From the NCBI RefSeq assembly GCF_023078355.1, contig NZ_CP095552.1, forward strand, positions 5,231,948 through 5,295,947: a stretch of 64,000 nt of DNA, written 5' to 3'. The notes under the pieces were generated by a model. It made no database searches. It worked only from the letters and a program-made list of their open reading frames with translations, and had not been told where the DNA came from. The DNA is from Gordonia hongkongensis. Lineage in GTDB: Bacteria; Actinomycetota; Actinomycetes; Mycobacteriales; Mycobacteriaceae. Positions 16,025-24,015 of this stretch are shown here, one piece after another. Each line of letters begins with the position of its first letter. Position 1 is the stretch's first letter. Both the position numbers and the translations under genes were made by a program.

Positions 16025-17329
16025 GTGCTGCGACCCGCCGAGGCGGCGCGGCGCACCCGAATCCCGGTTACTCTGCTACGGGTGACGTTGCCCACCCTGC
16101 TTGCGAAGGACACGAGATCGATCGGCGGCCGACGGCTTCTCGCCGCAGTCGTCGGAGTCGCGTTGACCTTCACCACGGTGCTGACCGTGCAGGCTCCCGC
16201 CAGGGCGGGAGGTCCAGGGCCGGATTCGGCGGCCGGTGTTCACGTGGTCCCGCGCATCGTCGACTCCGAAACCGTAACGGATCCGATCGTCGCACTCCCC
16301 CAGGCGGGTTCGACGCTCCGCGTGCGATACAGCTCGACGTCCATTCACGGTCTCCCGACGGAGATGACCGGCACGCTGCTCACACCGTCGACGCCGCCGC
16401 CCGCCGGGGGTTGGCCGCTCGCCGTCTGGAATCACATGACGGTCGGCGCCGCGGACCGGTGCGCGCCGTCGCGAGCCCGGGCCGGTCATTCCGAACTGCC
16501 CCGCATGACGTCAGGTGACGGCATCGTCGGCCGGTTGCTCGACGCCGGATTCGCCGTCACACGGCCCGACTTCGAGGGCATCGGCGGGCCCGGGCCGCAC
16601 CCGTACCTCATCAGCGACTCGCTGGCGCGATCGACGGTCGACATGGCGCTGGCCGTCGCGGATCACGACCGACGGATCGGCCGCGACGTCGTCGTGGCCG
16701 GGCATTCCGAGGGCGCCGTCGCCGCCTTGGCCGCGGCGGCGCGGCCGTCATCGGAATGGGGTGACCTCCGACTACGCGCGGTGTCGGCACTCGCGCCGCC
16801 GACACAGGTGGCCGCGCTCCTCGACGGGGCGTCCTACGTCCCGTTGTCCGGTCCCGCGATCAACGAACTGATGGGATTGGCCGCCCTCATCGGATATGGC
16901 GCGGCCGCAGCCGATCCCGAGTTCGACGAGCTGATGTCCAACGGCGGGCTCAGCGCGACGGCGAGGAGGCTCCGTCCGCAGGTCGAGACCCGCTGCTACG
17001 CCGACCTGACCTCACCGGACTCGTTCGGCGGCCTCGCACCGGCCCAGCTCCTGGGACCGCGCGGCGACGAGATGAAGGTCGCATTGTTGAAAGTGCTGCG
17101 CGACAACGACGTCGACCGTCTGCGTTTTGATCGGGGGCTACCGGTCCGCATCGACTCGGGCACCGTCGACACCGTGTCGCCGCAACCGCTGGTGTCCGGT
17201 CTGGTGCAGACCTATCGGCGCGCCGGGGTGCGCGTCACGTACTCCGACCGGTTCACCGGGCATGCGGGCGTGGCCACCGACCGCGCGAACGCTGCCACGA
17301 TCGCGGCGTGGCTCATCGCGCAGGTTTGA
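16025..17329 (+). CDS. Secreted lipase-like alpha/beta hydrolase
   Basis: A 434-residue exported hydrolase. A signal sequence (RRLLAAVVGVALTFTTVL, cleavage near PARAGG) lies at about residues 36-62, after a long basic N-terminus; GTG 16082 would remove 19 residues. The catalytic nucleophile sits in GHSEG (GxSxG), an Asp in the RIDSGTVDTVSPQ stretch and the late His in FTGHAG, as in LIP-type secretory lipases. PDFEGIGGPGPHPY precedes the nucleophile elbow. Four bases separate it from the RDD gene. Substrate unknown; triacylglycerol or other ester is likely. Confidence 0.82.
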   Translation: MLRPAEAARRTRIPVTLLRVTLPTLLAKDTRSIGGRRLLAAVVGVALTFTTVLTVQAPARAGGPGPDSAAGVHVVPRIVDSETVTDPIVALPQAGSTLRVRYSSTSIHGLPTEMTGTLLTPSTPPPAGGWPLAVWNHMTVGAADRCAPSRARAGHSELPRMTSGDGIVGRLLDAGFAVTRPDFEGIGGPGPHPYLISDSLARSTVDMALAVADHDRRIGRDVVVAGHSEGAVAALAAAARPSSEWGDLRLRAVSALAPPTQVAALLDGASYVPLSGPAINELMGLAALIGYGAAAADPEFDELMSNGGLSATARRLRPQVETRCYADLTSPDSFGGLAPAQLLGPRGDEMKVALLKVLRDNDVDRLRFDRGLPVRIDSGTVDTVSPQPLVSGLVQTYRRAGVRVTYSDRFTGHAGVATDRANAATIAAWLIAQV

Positions 17330-17352
17330 GAACGTTCGACGACACCCAGACT

Positions 17353-17398
17353 TCAACTCGACCGCCAGACCTCGATCGAGGTCTTGCGGTCGAGTTGA
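17353..17398. terminator. 46-bp inverted repeat between convergent genes
   Basis: Two 23-base arms pair with one mismatch and no loop (TCAACTCGACCGC-C-AGACCTCGA against its complement). It lies between the ends of the lipase gene (17329) and the acyl-CoA dehydrogenase gene (17462). As RNA it would fold into a very stable hairpin from either strand, so a bidirectional terminator is likely; a run of five T follows at about 17412. Confidence 0.6.
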
Positions 17399-17461
17399 GG
17401 TCTGCAGGTGACCTTTTTCGGCGGTCGCGACCAGTGGACTGCGGCCGGACTTTCGAGAGTC

Positions 17462-18673
17462 TTACGTCAGATCGGTCGAGCTCTTCCCCAACACGCGCCG
17501 GGCGATGATCAGCTGCTGGATCTGCTGGGTTCCCTCGAAGATGTCAAGGATCTTCGAGTCACGCGCCCACTTCTCCACCAGTGACGTCTCGGAATAGCCT
17601 GCCGTCGCACCGATCTCGACGGTCTTGTTGGTGATGTCGGTGACGGTCCGACCGGCCTTCGCCTTCGACATCGATGCCTCGGTCGAGTTGGGCTGCTTGT
17701 TGTCTGCCATCCACGCCGCCCGCACCGTGTGCAACCACGAGGCCTCCCAATCGGATTCGAGGCGGATGAACTCGGCGACGGTGGCGTGCTGCGACGACGC
17801 GGGACGGTCGTAGTCGATCTCGTGACCCGCTTCCTCCAGCATCCGACGCAGCTCCTCCAGGGAGGCGCGACCGAGCCCGATGGCCATCGCGGCGACCACC
17901 GGACGGGTGTTGTCGAAGGTCTGCATGACCCCGCCGAAGGCCTTCTTGGTGTCGATCTCCGGCGAGCCGAGCAGGTTCTCGGCGGGGACCCGCGCGTTCT
18001 CGAACCGGATGACCGCCGTGTCGGAGGCCTTGATGCCCAGCTTGTGCTCGAGGCGGGCCACGGTGACGCCCTCGGTGGTCATCGGCACGACGAAACTCTT
18101 GATGGCCGCGCGTCCGACGCTCTTGTCGATGGTCGCCCACACGACGACGTGGTCGGCGCGCGATCCCGCGGTCACGAAGATCTTCTCCCCGTTCAGGATG
18201 TAGTCGTCGCCGTCGAGGGTCGCGGTCGTCGACACTGCCGCCGAGTCCGAGCCGAAGCTCGGCTCGGTGATGGCCATCGCCGCCCATACGTCGCCGAAAC
18301 GTTCGAGCTGCTCGGGGTTCGCCACGGCCGCGATCGCGGCATTGCCCAGGCCCTGACCGGGAATGGAGAGCAGCAGGCCCACGTCGCCCCAGCTCATCTC
18401 CAGAGCCGACAGGAGCCCGCGCATGTTCGCGCCGTTCACCGACGGAGCGTCGGAGGCGGACTTCTCGGCGTCGGCGGACTTCTCGGCGTCGGCGGACTTC
18501 TCCGTGGAGCGACTCTGCTTGGCGAGCTTCGCCAGTTCGTCGAGTTCGACCGGGTACTCGTGCTCGGCCTGGTCGTACTTCCGCGAGATCGGCCGGAAGA
18601 GGTGCTCGGCAGCCATGTGGGTGCGCTCGACCGTCGAATCGAACTTCTTCGGGAGCTCCAGGTTGATCGCCAT
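17462..18673 (-). CDS. Acyl-CoA dehydrogenase
   Basis: A 403-residue flavoprotein that oxidises acyl-CoA to enoyl-CoA. Seen: AMAITEPSFGSDSAAVST and NGEKIFVTAGSRADHVVVWA in the FAD-binding middle domain, the substrate and dimer helices, and the signature end ARDSKILDIFEGTQQIQQLI with the Glu that is the catalytic base in this family. The N-terminal helical domain contains an 18-bp tandem repeat at about 18465-18507 encoding EKSADA units, a likely slippage tract. A 16-bp palindrome ends 9 bases before the start codon, so repression by a TetR-type regulator is plausible. Substrate chain length cannot be read from the sequence. Confidence 0.9.
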   Translation of the reverse strand: MAINLELPKKFDSTVERTHMAAEHLFRPISRKYDQAEHEYPVELDELAKLAKQSRSTEKSADAEKSADAEKSASDAPSVNGANMRGLLSALEMSWGDVGLLLSIPGQGLGNAAIAAVANPEQLERFGDVWAAMAITEPSFGSDSAAVSTTATLDGDDYILNGEKIFVTAGSRADHVVVWATIDKSVGRAAIKSFVVPMTTEGVTVARLEHKLGIKASDTAVIRFENARVPAENLLGSPEIDTKKAFGGVMQTFDNTRPVVAAMAIGLGRASLEELRRMLEEAGHEIDYDRPASSQHATVAEFIRLESDWEASWLHTVRAAWMADNKQPNSTEASMSKAKAGRTVTDITNKTVEIGATAGYSETSLVEKWARDSKILDIFEGTQQIQQLIIARRVLGKSSTDLT

Positions 18674-18681
18674 GGCAGTAC

Positions 18682-18697
18682 CTTACTGCGCAGTAAG
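18682..18697. promoter_or_regulatory. 16-bp palindromic operator before acyl-CoA dehydrogenase
   Basis: CTTACTGCGCAGTAAG is a perfect palindrome lying 9-24 bases upstream of the dehydrogenase start and 49 bases before the divergent TfoX-N gene. Size and symmetry match TetR-type operators of fatty acid genes; no candidate regulator is adjacent. Confidence 0.65.
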
Positions 18698-18745
18698 TTC
18701 GTTGCCAAGTCCCGGTTCGTGACCGAAGCCGAATAATGTGGACCG

Positions 18746-19078
18746 GTGGCGTACGACGAGGAACTGGCCTACCGCATCCGTGCTCTGCTGGCGACCGAGT
18801 GCGGCCTCGACGAGAAGCGCATGTTCGGCGGGCTGGCCTTTCTGATCAACGGCAACATGGCCGTCGCCGCCAGCGGCAAGGGCGGGATCATGGTGCGCGT
18901 CGCACCCGAGGAGACCGAGAGCCTCCTCGAGTACCCGCACACCCGGCCGATGGTGATGTCGGAACGCGAGCTCCGGGGATGGCTACGCGTCGACGACGCC
19001 GGCATAGCCACCGACCGCCAGCTCTCCCGCTGGATTGCAATCGGTTCGAACTACGCGCGGAAGTTGCCGCCGAAGTAG
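18746..19078 (+). CDS. TfoX N-terminal domain protein
   Basis: A 110-residue stand-alone TfoX-N domain: AYDEELAYRIRALLATECGL, then EKRMFGGLAFLINGNMAVAA and a C-terminal helix (RQLSRWIAIGSNYARKLP). In gammaproteobacteria the domain is part of the competence regulator Sxy/TfoX; short actinobacterial versions have no known role. Start GTG 18746. It diverges from the acyl-CoA dehydrogenase. Confidence 0.85.
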   Translation: MAYDEELAYRIRALLATECGLDEKRMFGGLAFLINGNMAVAASGKGGIMVRVAPEETESLLEYPHTRPMVMSERELRGWLRVDDAGIATDRQLSRWIAIGSNYARKLPPK

Positions 19079-19123
19079 ATGGCAACCGCTCCGCCCTCTG
19101 ACCTGGGAGAACCGCACCCCATT

Positions 19124-19232
19124 GCTCCCTGAGGAGCGCCCGGAGCTTGCGGAGGGCGCGTAACGAAGGGTCTGCCAGGCATCTCACCAGGACCCTTCGT
19201 GACGCTCGCAAGCTCGCTCCTCAGGGAGCGGG
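19124..19232. repeat. Paired inverted copies of the GCTCCCTGAGGAGC repeat
   Basis: The left copy starts with GCTCCCTGAGGAGCG and runs to GAAGGGTC at about 19172; the right copy, from GACCCTTCG at about 19191 to CAGGGAGC near 19230, is its inverted relative. Together they would form a long hairpin between the TfoX-N gene and the end of leuS. Further copies are at 23.9, 48.0 and 59.1-59.6 kb. Confidence 0.75.
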
Positions 19233-19370
19233 GGTGTTACGCCCGAGCCCCGCGGGGAACAGAGGGGGTCACGACCCAACCACGCGGGGAGCAGAGCAGA
19301 GGGGGTCACGACCCAGCCACGCGGGGAGCATGAGTACGGCCCTCTCGGATCAAAGAGCAGAGAGGTGCCG

Positions 19371-22253
19371 TCAGGGAACGATGTTCACCATCCGACCGGG
19401 CACCACGATGACCTTGCGGGGTTCGGCGCCGTCGAGGAGCGCGACGATCTTCTCGTCGGCGAGCGCGGCGGCACGCAGGGTCTCTTCGTCGGCGTCGGCC
19501 GGGACGGTGATCCGACTGCGGACCTTGCCCTTGACCTGAACCGGGATCTCGACGGTGTCCTCGACCAGCCACTCCTCATCGGCGACCGGGAATGCGGTCC
19601 GCACCACCAGGGTCTCCCGACCCAGCCGATGCCACAGCTCCTCGGCGATGTGCGGCGCCAGGGGAGCCAGCATGATCACCAGCGCCTCGACGGCCTCCCG
19701 CGGGGCGCCGGTCTTCTCGAAGTTCTTGGTGAGGTGGTTGGTCAGCACCGTGAGCTTGGCGACCGCCGTGTTGTTGCGCAACGCGTCGTAGTCCTCGCGG
19801 ACGCCGGCGATGGTCTTGTGCAGCAACCGTTTCGTGTCGTCGTCGAGCTCGGTGTCGGCGACCCGGAGCGCACCGGACTCCTCGTCGACGACGAGTCGCC
19901 AGATGCGCTGCAGGAATCGCTGCGACCCCACCACGTCCTTGGTGGCCCACGGCCGCGACTGGTCGAGCGGACCCATGAACATCTCGTAGACGCGCAGCGT
20001 ATCGGCACCGTAGTCACGGCAGATGTCGTCGGGCGCCACCGAGTTCTTGAGGGACTTGCCCATCTTGCCGTACTCCCGGCGAACCTTCTCACCGTTGTAG
20101 AAGAACTCGCCGTTCTCTTCGGTGACCTCTTCGGCGGGCACATAGATGCCGCGCGAATCGGTGTAGGCGTACGCCTGGATCATGCCCTGGTTGAACAGCT
20201 TTCGGTACGGTTCGCGACTCGTGACGTATCCGAGGTCGAAGAGGACCTTGTGCCAGAACCGCGAATACAGCAGGTGCAGCACCGCGTGCTCGACACCACC
20301 GATGTAGAGGTCGAGGCCACCCGGGTCGTTCTCGCCGTGCAGTGCCGGCCGGGGCCCCATCCAGTACGCCTCGTTCTCCTTGGCGCACAGGGTTTCCGAG
20401 TTGGTGGGGTCGATGTAGCGCAGCTGGTACCACGAACTGCCCGCCCACTGGGGCATGACGTTGGCGTCCCGGGTGTAGGTCTGCACGCCGTCGCCCAGGT
20501 CGAGTTCCACCGTCATCCACTCGGTGGCCTTCGCCAGCGGAGGCGACGGCTCGCTGTCCGCGTCGTCGGGGTCGAAGGACACCGGCGCATAGTCGTCGAC
20601 CTCTGGAAGCTCCACCGGCAGCATCGATTCCGGCAGCGCGTGGGGTTGGCCGGCGGCGTCGTAGACGATCGGGAAGGGTTCGCCCCAGTAACGCTGACGG
20701 GCGAACAGCCAGTCGCGAAGCTTGTATTGGATTCTCCCGGTGCCCACCCCGTCGGCCTCGAGACGTTCGACGATCGCCGCCTTCGCGTCCTCGACATTGT
20801 GACCGTCGAGGAACCCGGAGTTCACCAGGGGTCCGTCGCCCACGTACGCCTCGGTGGCGATGTCGGTGTCGGAGCCGATCACCTCGCGGATCGGCAGTCC
20901 GAACACCGTCGCGAACTCATGGTCGCGGGCGTCGTGGGCCGGGACCGCCATGATCGCGCCGGTGCCGTAGCCCATGAGGACGTAGTCGGCGACGAAGACC
21001 GGAACCTGCTCTCCGTTCACGGGATTGACGGCGAAGCTGCCGGTGAAGACACCCGTCTTCTCCTTGTTCTCCTGGCGCTCGAGGTCGGACTTCGCGGCGA
21101 TCGACGCGCGGTACTCCGCGATCGCGGCCGCGGGGTCGGCCCCGCCGCGGGTCCAGCGATCATCGGTGCCCTCGGGCCATGCTCCGGTGATGAGGTCGCC
21201 GACGAGCGGATGCTCGGGCGCGAGAACCATGTAGGTGGCGCCGAACAGGGTGTCGGGACGGGTGGTGAACACCTCGATGCCGCCGACGCCGGGCACGTCG
21301 AAGCGAACCTGGGCACCGCGCGAGCGTCCGATCCAGTTGCGCTGCATGGTCTTGACCTTGTCCGGCCAGTCCAGCAGATCCAGGTCGTCGAGCAACCGGT
21401 CGGAGTACGCGGTGATCCGCATCATCCACTGCCGCAGATGCTTCCGGAACACCGGGAAGTTGCCGCGGTCACTGCGGCCGTCGGCGGTGACCTCCTCGTT
21501 GGCCAGCACGGTGCCCAGTCCTGGGCACCAGTTCACCAGCGAATCACTCAGGTACACCAGGCGATGGTCGTCGAGGATCTCGGTGCGCTCGGCAGGGGAG
21601 AGGTCGGCCCAGCTGCGCCCCTCATGCTTCCCACCTAATGCTCGTGCACCCGAGGCGAATTCGTCGACCAGCTCGGAGATGCGCCGAGCCTTGCCCTGGT
21701 CGGTGTCGTACCAGGCGTTGTAGATCTGCAGGAAGATCCACTGGGTCCACCGGTAGAAGTCCACGTCCGTGGTGGCCACCCGACGGCGCTCGTCGTGGCC
21801 CAGCCCGAGCCGTCGGATCTGGCCCAGGTAGCGCTCGATGTTCTGCTCGGTGGTGGTGCGCGGATGGGTGCCGGTCTGCACCGCGTATTGCTCGGCGGGC
21901 AGGCCGAACGAGTCGAAGCCCATCGTGTGCAGCACGTTCTTGCCGGTCATCCGCTGGTAGCGCGCGAAGACATCGCTTGCGATGAAGCCGAGCGGGTGGC
22001 CGACATGCAGGCCCGCGCCGGACGGGTAGGGGAACATGTCCTGCACAAAGAGCTTGTCGGCGGCGTCGGCGTCCCCGCCACCGAAGTCGGACAGGTCACC
22101 GGCGAGCGGCCCGACGGGATTCGGCGCCTCGTAGGCGTGCTCGTCGGACCAGGTCTGCTGCCAGCGCTGCTCGATCTCGCCGGCGACCGCCGCCGTGTAG
22201 CGGTGGGCGGTCGTGCCGGCGGTGTCGCCGCTCGTCTTCTCGGCTGAAGTCAC
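19371..22253 (-). CDS. leuS: Leucyl-tRNA synthetase
   Basis: A 960-residue class I synthetase charging tRNA-Leu. Class signatures: HVGHPLG (HIGH-type) near residue 80 and [10 protein letters not shown] (KMSKS-type) in the late catalytic domain; the CP1 editing domain contains the threonine-rich region [20 protein letters not shown] and the conserved Asp loop [12 protein letters not shown]. The anticodon-binding and C-terminal domains are complete. GTG 22253 is preferred over the longer frame to 22316 because the extra residues are not family-like. Essential gene; origin-proximal in M. tuberculosis too, but on the other side of dnaA. Confidence 0.97.
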   Translation of the reverse strand: MTSAEKTSGDTAGTTAHRYTAAVAGEIEQRWQQTWSDEHAYEAPNPVGPLAGDLSDFGGGDADAADKLFVQDMFPYPSGAGLHVGHPLGFIASDVFARYQRMTGKNVLHTMGFDSFGLPAEQYAVQTGTHPRTTTEQNIERYLGQIRRLGLGHDERRRVATTDVDFYRWTQWIFLQIYNAWYDTDQGKARRISELVDEFASGARALGGKHEGRSWADLSPAERTEILDDHRLVYLSDSLVNWCPGLGTVLANEEVTADGRSDRGNFPVFRKHLRQWMMRITAYSDRLLDDLDLLDWPDKVKTMQRNWIGRSRGAQVRFDVPGVGGIEVFTTRPDTLFGATYMVLAPEHPLVGDLITGAWPEGTDDRWTRGGADPAAAIAEYRASIAAKSDLERQENKEKTGVFTGSFAVNPVNGEQVPVFVADYVLMGYGTGAIMAVPAHDARDHEFATVFGLPIREVIGSDTDIATEAYVGDGPLVNSGFLDGHNVEDAKAAIVERLEADGVGTGRIQYKLRDWLFARQRYWGEPFPIVYDAAGQPHALPESMLPVELPEVDDYAPVSFDPDDADSEPSPPLAKATEWMTVELDLGDGVQTYTRDANVMPQWAGSSWYQLRYIDPTNSETLCAKENEAYWMGPRPALHGENDPGGLDLYIGGVEHAVLHLLYSRFWHKVLFDLGYVTSREPYRKLFNQGMIQAYAYTDSRGIYVPAEEVTEENGEFFYNGEKVRREYGKMGKSLKNSVAPDDICRDYGADTLRVYEMFMGPLDQSRPWATKDVVGSQRFLQRIWRLVVDEESGALRVADTELDDDTKRLLHKTIAGVREDYDALRNNTAVAKLTVLTNHLTKNFEKTGAPREAVEALVIMLAPLAPHIAEELWHRLGRETLVVRTAFPVADEEWLVEDTVEIPVQVKGKVRSRITVPADADEETLRAAALADEKIVALLDGAEPRKVIVVPGRMVNIVP

Positions 22254-22360
22254 GCGACCAGGGTAAATCCTGTCCGTCGCCGCCCCCAATCCGGTCGCCT
22301 CCGCCGTAGGCGGCACCGGCTCGTCAGATACCGATTCACCTCGGTACGACGCACGGTCGT

Positions 22361-22870
22361 ATGCTGTGGGTCGTGAATGCCGTGTCCGTCGCCGTTGCCG
22401 TACTGCTCTTCGTGCTGGCCGGACTCTGGGCGGTGGTAGGAATCCGCGGACTCCGCGGCACCCTCCCGCGCAATCGTTGGATCGGCGTTCGCTCCGCGGA
22501 GACCATGCGATCCGACGAGGCTTTCCGCGTCGCCAACCGCATCGCCGGACCGGGCACCCTCGGCGCGTCGGTGATCCTCACGCTGGGGGCCATCGCGACC
22601 CTTGCTGTCCCGGGCGGGTGGGCACTGGCCTTCGGACTCGTCGCGCTGGTGGCCGCGCTCGTGGTGGTCGGACTGGTCAGCGGCATCGGGGTACGCGCCG
22701 CTGCAGCCGTACCCGCCGACGACGAGGGCTGTTCCTGCTGTTCCGGCGGCGACGCCCACAGCCATGCTGCCGACGAGAACCCCTCGGACCCGGCGGCCGA
22801 CTGCGGCACCAGCAGCTGCGGTGCCTGCTCGTTGCGCGGCGTCTGCGCAGGCGACTCGGCCCAGGCCTGA
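22361..22870 (+). CDS. SdpI-like membrane protein with cysteine-rich tail
   Basis: Up to 169 residues (165 from GTG 22373). Three hydrophobic spans surround the SdpI/YhfL motif [20 protein letters not shown] with [20 protein letters not shown]. SdpI proteins include the Bacillus immunity factor against SdpC toxin. Unusual here is a soluble tail of about 55 residues with [12 protein letters not shown] and a second cluster [15 protein letters not shown]: eight cysteines and two histidines that look like a metal or redox site. It precedes an SBF-type transporter by 44 bases and is probably cotranscribed. Confidence 0.72.
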   Translation: MLWVVNAVSVAVAVLLFVLAGLWAVVGIRGLRGTLPRNRWIGVRSAETMRSDEAFRVANRIAGPGTLGASVILTLGAIATLAVPGGWALAFGLVALVAALVVVGLVSGIGVRAAAAVPADDEGCSCCSGGDAHSHAADENPSDPAADCGTSSCGACSLRGVCAGDSAQA

Positions 22871-22914
22871 GCCGGCCGGCGTCGTCTCACACCACTGATC
22901 TCGGGGGCACATCC

Positions 22915-23931
22915 ATGCGTACTCTCAAGAATCTCCTTGATCGTTCTCCGATCGACGGCTTCATCCTGGCCATCTGCATCGCCGTCGCGGTGGCCGCATT
23001 CCTGCCGGTTCGCGGCGCGGCGGCGGAGGCACTCGACTGGGTGGTGATCGTCGCGATCGCCGCACTGTTCTTCCTCTACGGCACGCGACTGCATCCACGC
23101 GAGGCGCTCGAAGGTCTCCGGCACTGGCGGCTGCACGTCACGATCCTCGCGTTCACGTTCATCGTGTTCCCGATCGTCGGGCTCGCGCTCAAACCGGTCG
23201 TCGAGCCGCTGATCGGCGAGGACCTCTATGCCGGACTGCTCTTTCTATGCCTGGTCCCGTCGACGGTGCAGTCATCGATCGCTTTCACCTCGATGGCCAG
23301 AGGCAACATCGCCGGGGCGATCGTCAGCGCATCCACGTCGAACATCCTCGGCGTCTTCCTGACCCCGCTGCTGGTGGTCGCGCTGATGCAGAACGCCGGC
23401 GACATCAGCATCGACGCGACGTCGGTCCTGAAGATCGTCGCGCAGATCCTGGTGCCGTTCCTGCTCGGGCAGCTCGCCCGCCGGTGGGTCGGCCCGTTCT
23501 TCACCCGGCACGCGAAGATCACCAAGCTCGCCGACCGCGGCGCCATCGTGCTCGTCGTCTACGTCGCGTTCAGCGAGGGCGTCGTCCAGGGCATCTGGTC
23601 GTCGGTGGAGGTGGGTCAGGTGATCGCCGTGACCATCATCTCGCTGCTGCTCGTCATCGTGATGCTCGCGATCACCGGCTGGCTCCCGAAGCGGCTCGGC
23701 TTCGACCGCGCCGACACGATCGCCATCCAGTTCTGCGGCACCAAGAAGAGCCTGGCCACCGGCCTGCCCATGGCGACCGTCCTGTTCACCGGCACCACCG
23801 TCGGCCTCATCGTGCTGCCGCTGATGATCTTCCACCAGATCCAACTCATGATCTGTTCGTGGCTGGCGACCCGGTACGGACGCGAGGCGGACGACGCCGA
23901 AGCGGCCGGGGCGCCCACTCCGGCTCCCTGA
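22915..23931 (+). CDS. Bile acid:sodium symporter family (SBF-like) transporter
   Basis: A 338-residue membrane protein with about ten spans of the SBF-like type (PF13593 group): FFLYGTRLHPREALEGLRHW, PSTVQSSIAFTSMARGN and FCGTKKSLATGLPMATVLF. The last two contain the crossed-helix motifs that bind sodium in this fold. The substrate is probably an organic anion; it cannot be specified. ATG 22915 gives the normal length. The final sense codons and the TGA come from a GCTCCCTGAGGAGC repeat unit at 23925-23938. Confidence 0.88.
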   Translation: MRTLKNLLDRSPIDGFILAICIAVAVAAFLPVRGAAAEALDWVVIVAIAALFFLYGTRLHPREALEGLRHWRLHVTILAFTFIVFPIVGLALKPVVEPLIGEDLYAGLLFLCLVPSTVQSSIAFTSMARGNIAGAIVSASTSNILGVFLTPLLVVALMQNAGDISIDATSVLKIVAQILVPFLLGQLARRWVGPFFTRHAKITKLADRGAIVLVVYVAFSEGVVQGIWSSVEVGQVIAVTIISLLLVIVMLAITGWLPKRLGFDRADTIAIQFCGTKKSLATGLPMATVLFTGTTVGLIVLPLMIFHQIQLMICSWLATRYGREADDAEAAGAPTPAP

Positions 23932-23938
23932 GGAGCAA
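23925..23938. repeat. Single GCTCCCTGAGGAGC repeat overlapping a stop codon
   Basis: The 14-bp core of the dispersed repeat begins inside the SBF transporter gene and supplies its TGA stop. It is followed by AAGGGGGTCCCGAC, a shortened version of the usual flank. Confidence 0.65.
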
Positions 23939-24015
23939 GGGGGTCCCGACTTTCGGATCACCGAGCGAAGGGCGGTTATCCGGTTGTTTCGGGTTGAGGG
24001 ACAGAGGTTGTCTGA

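Noticed and set aside
19365..21638. 757-residue plus-strand open frame antisense to leuS
   Set aside because: It is a GC-rich shadow of leuS; no domain or binding site.
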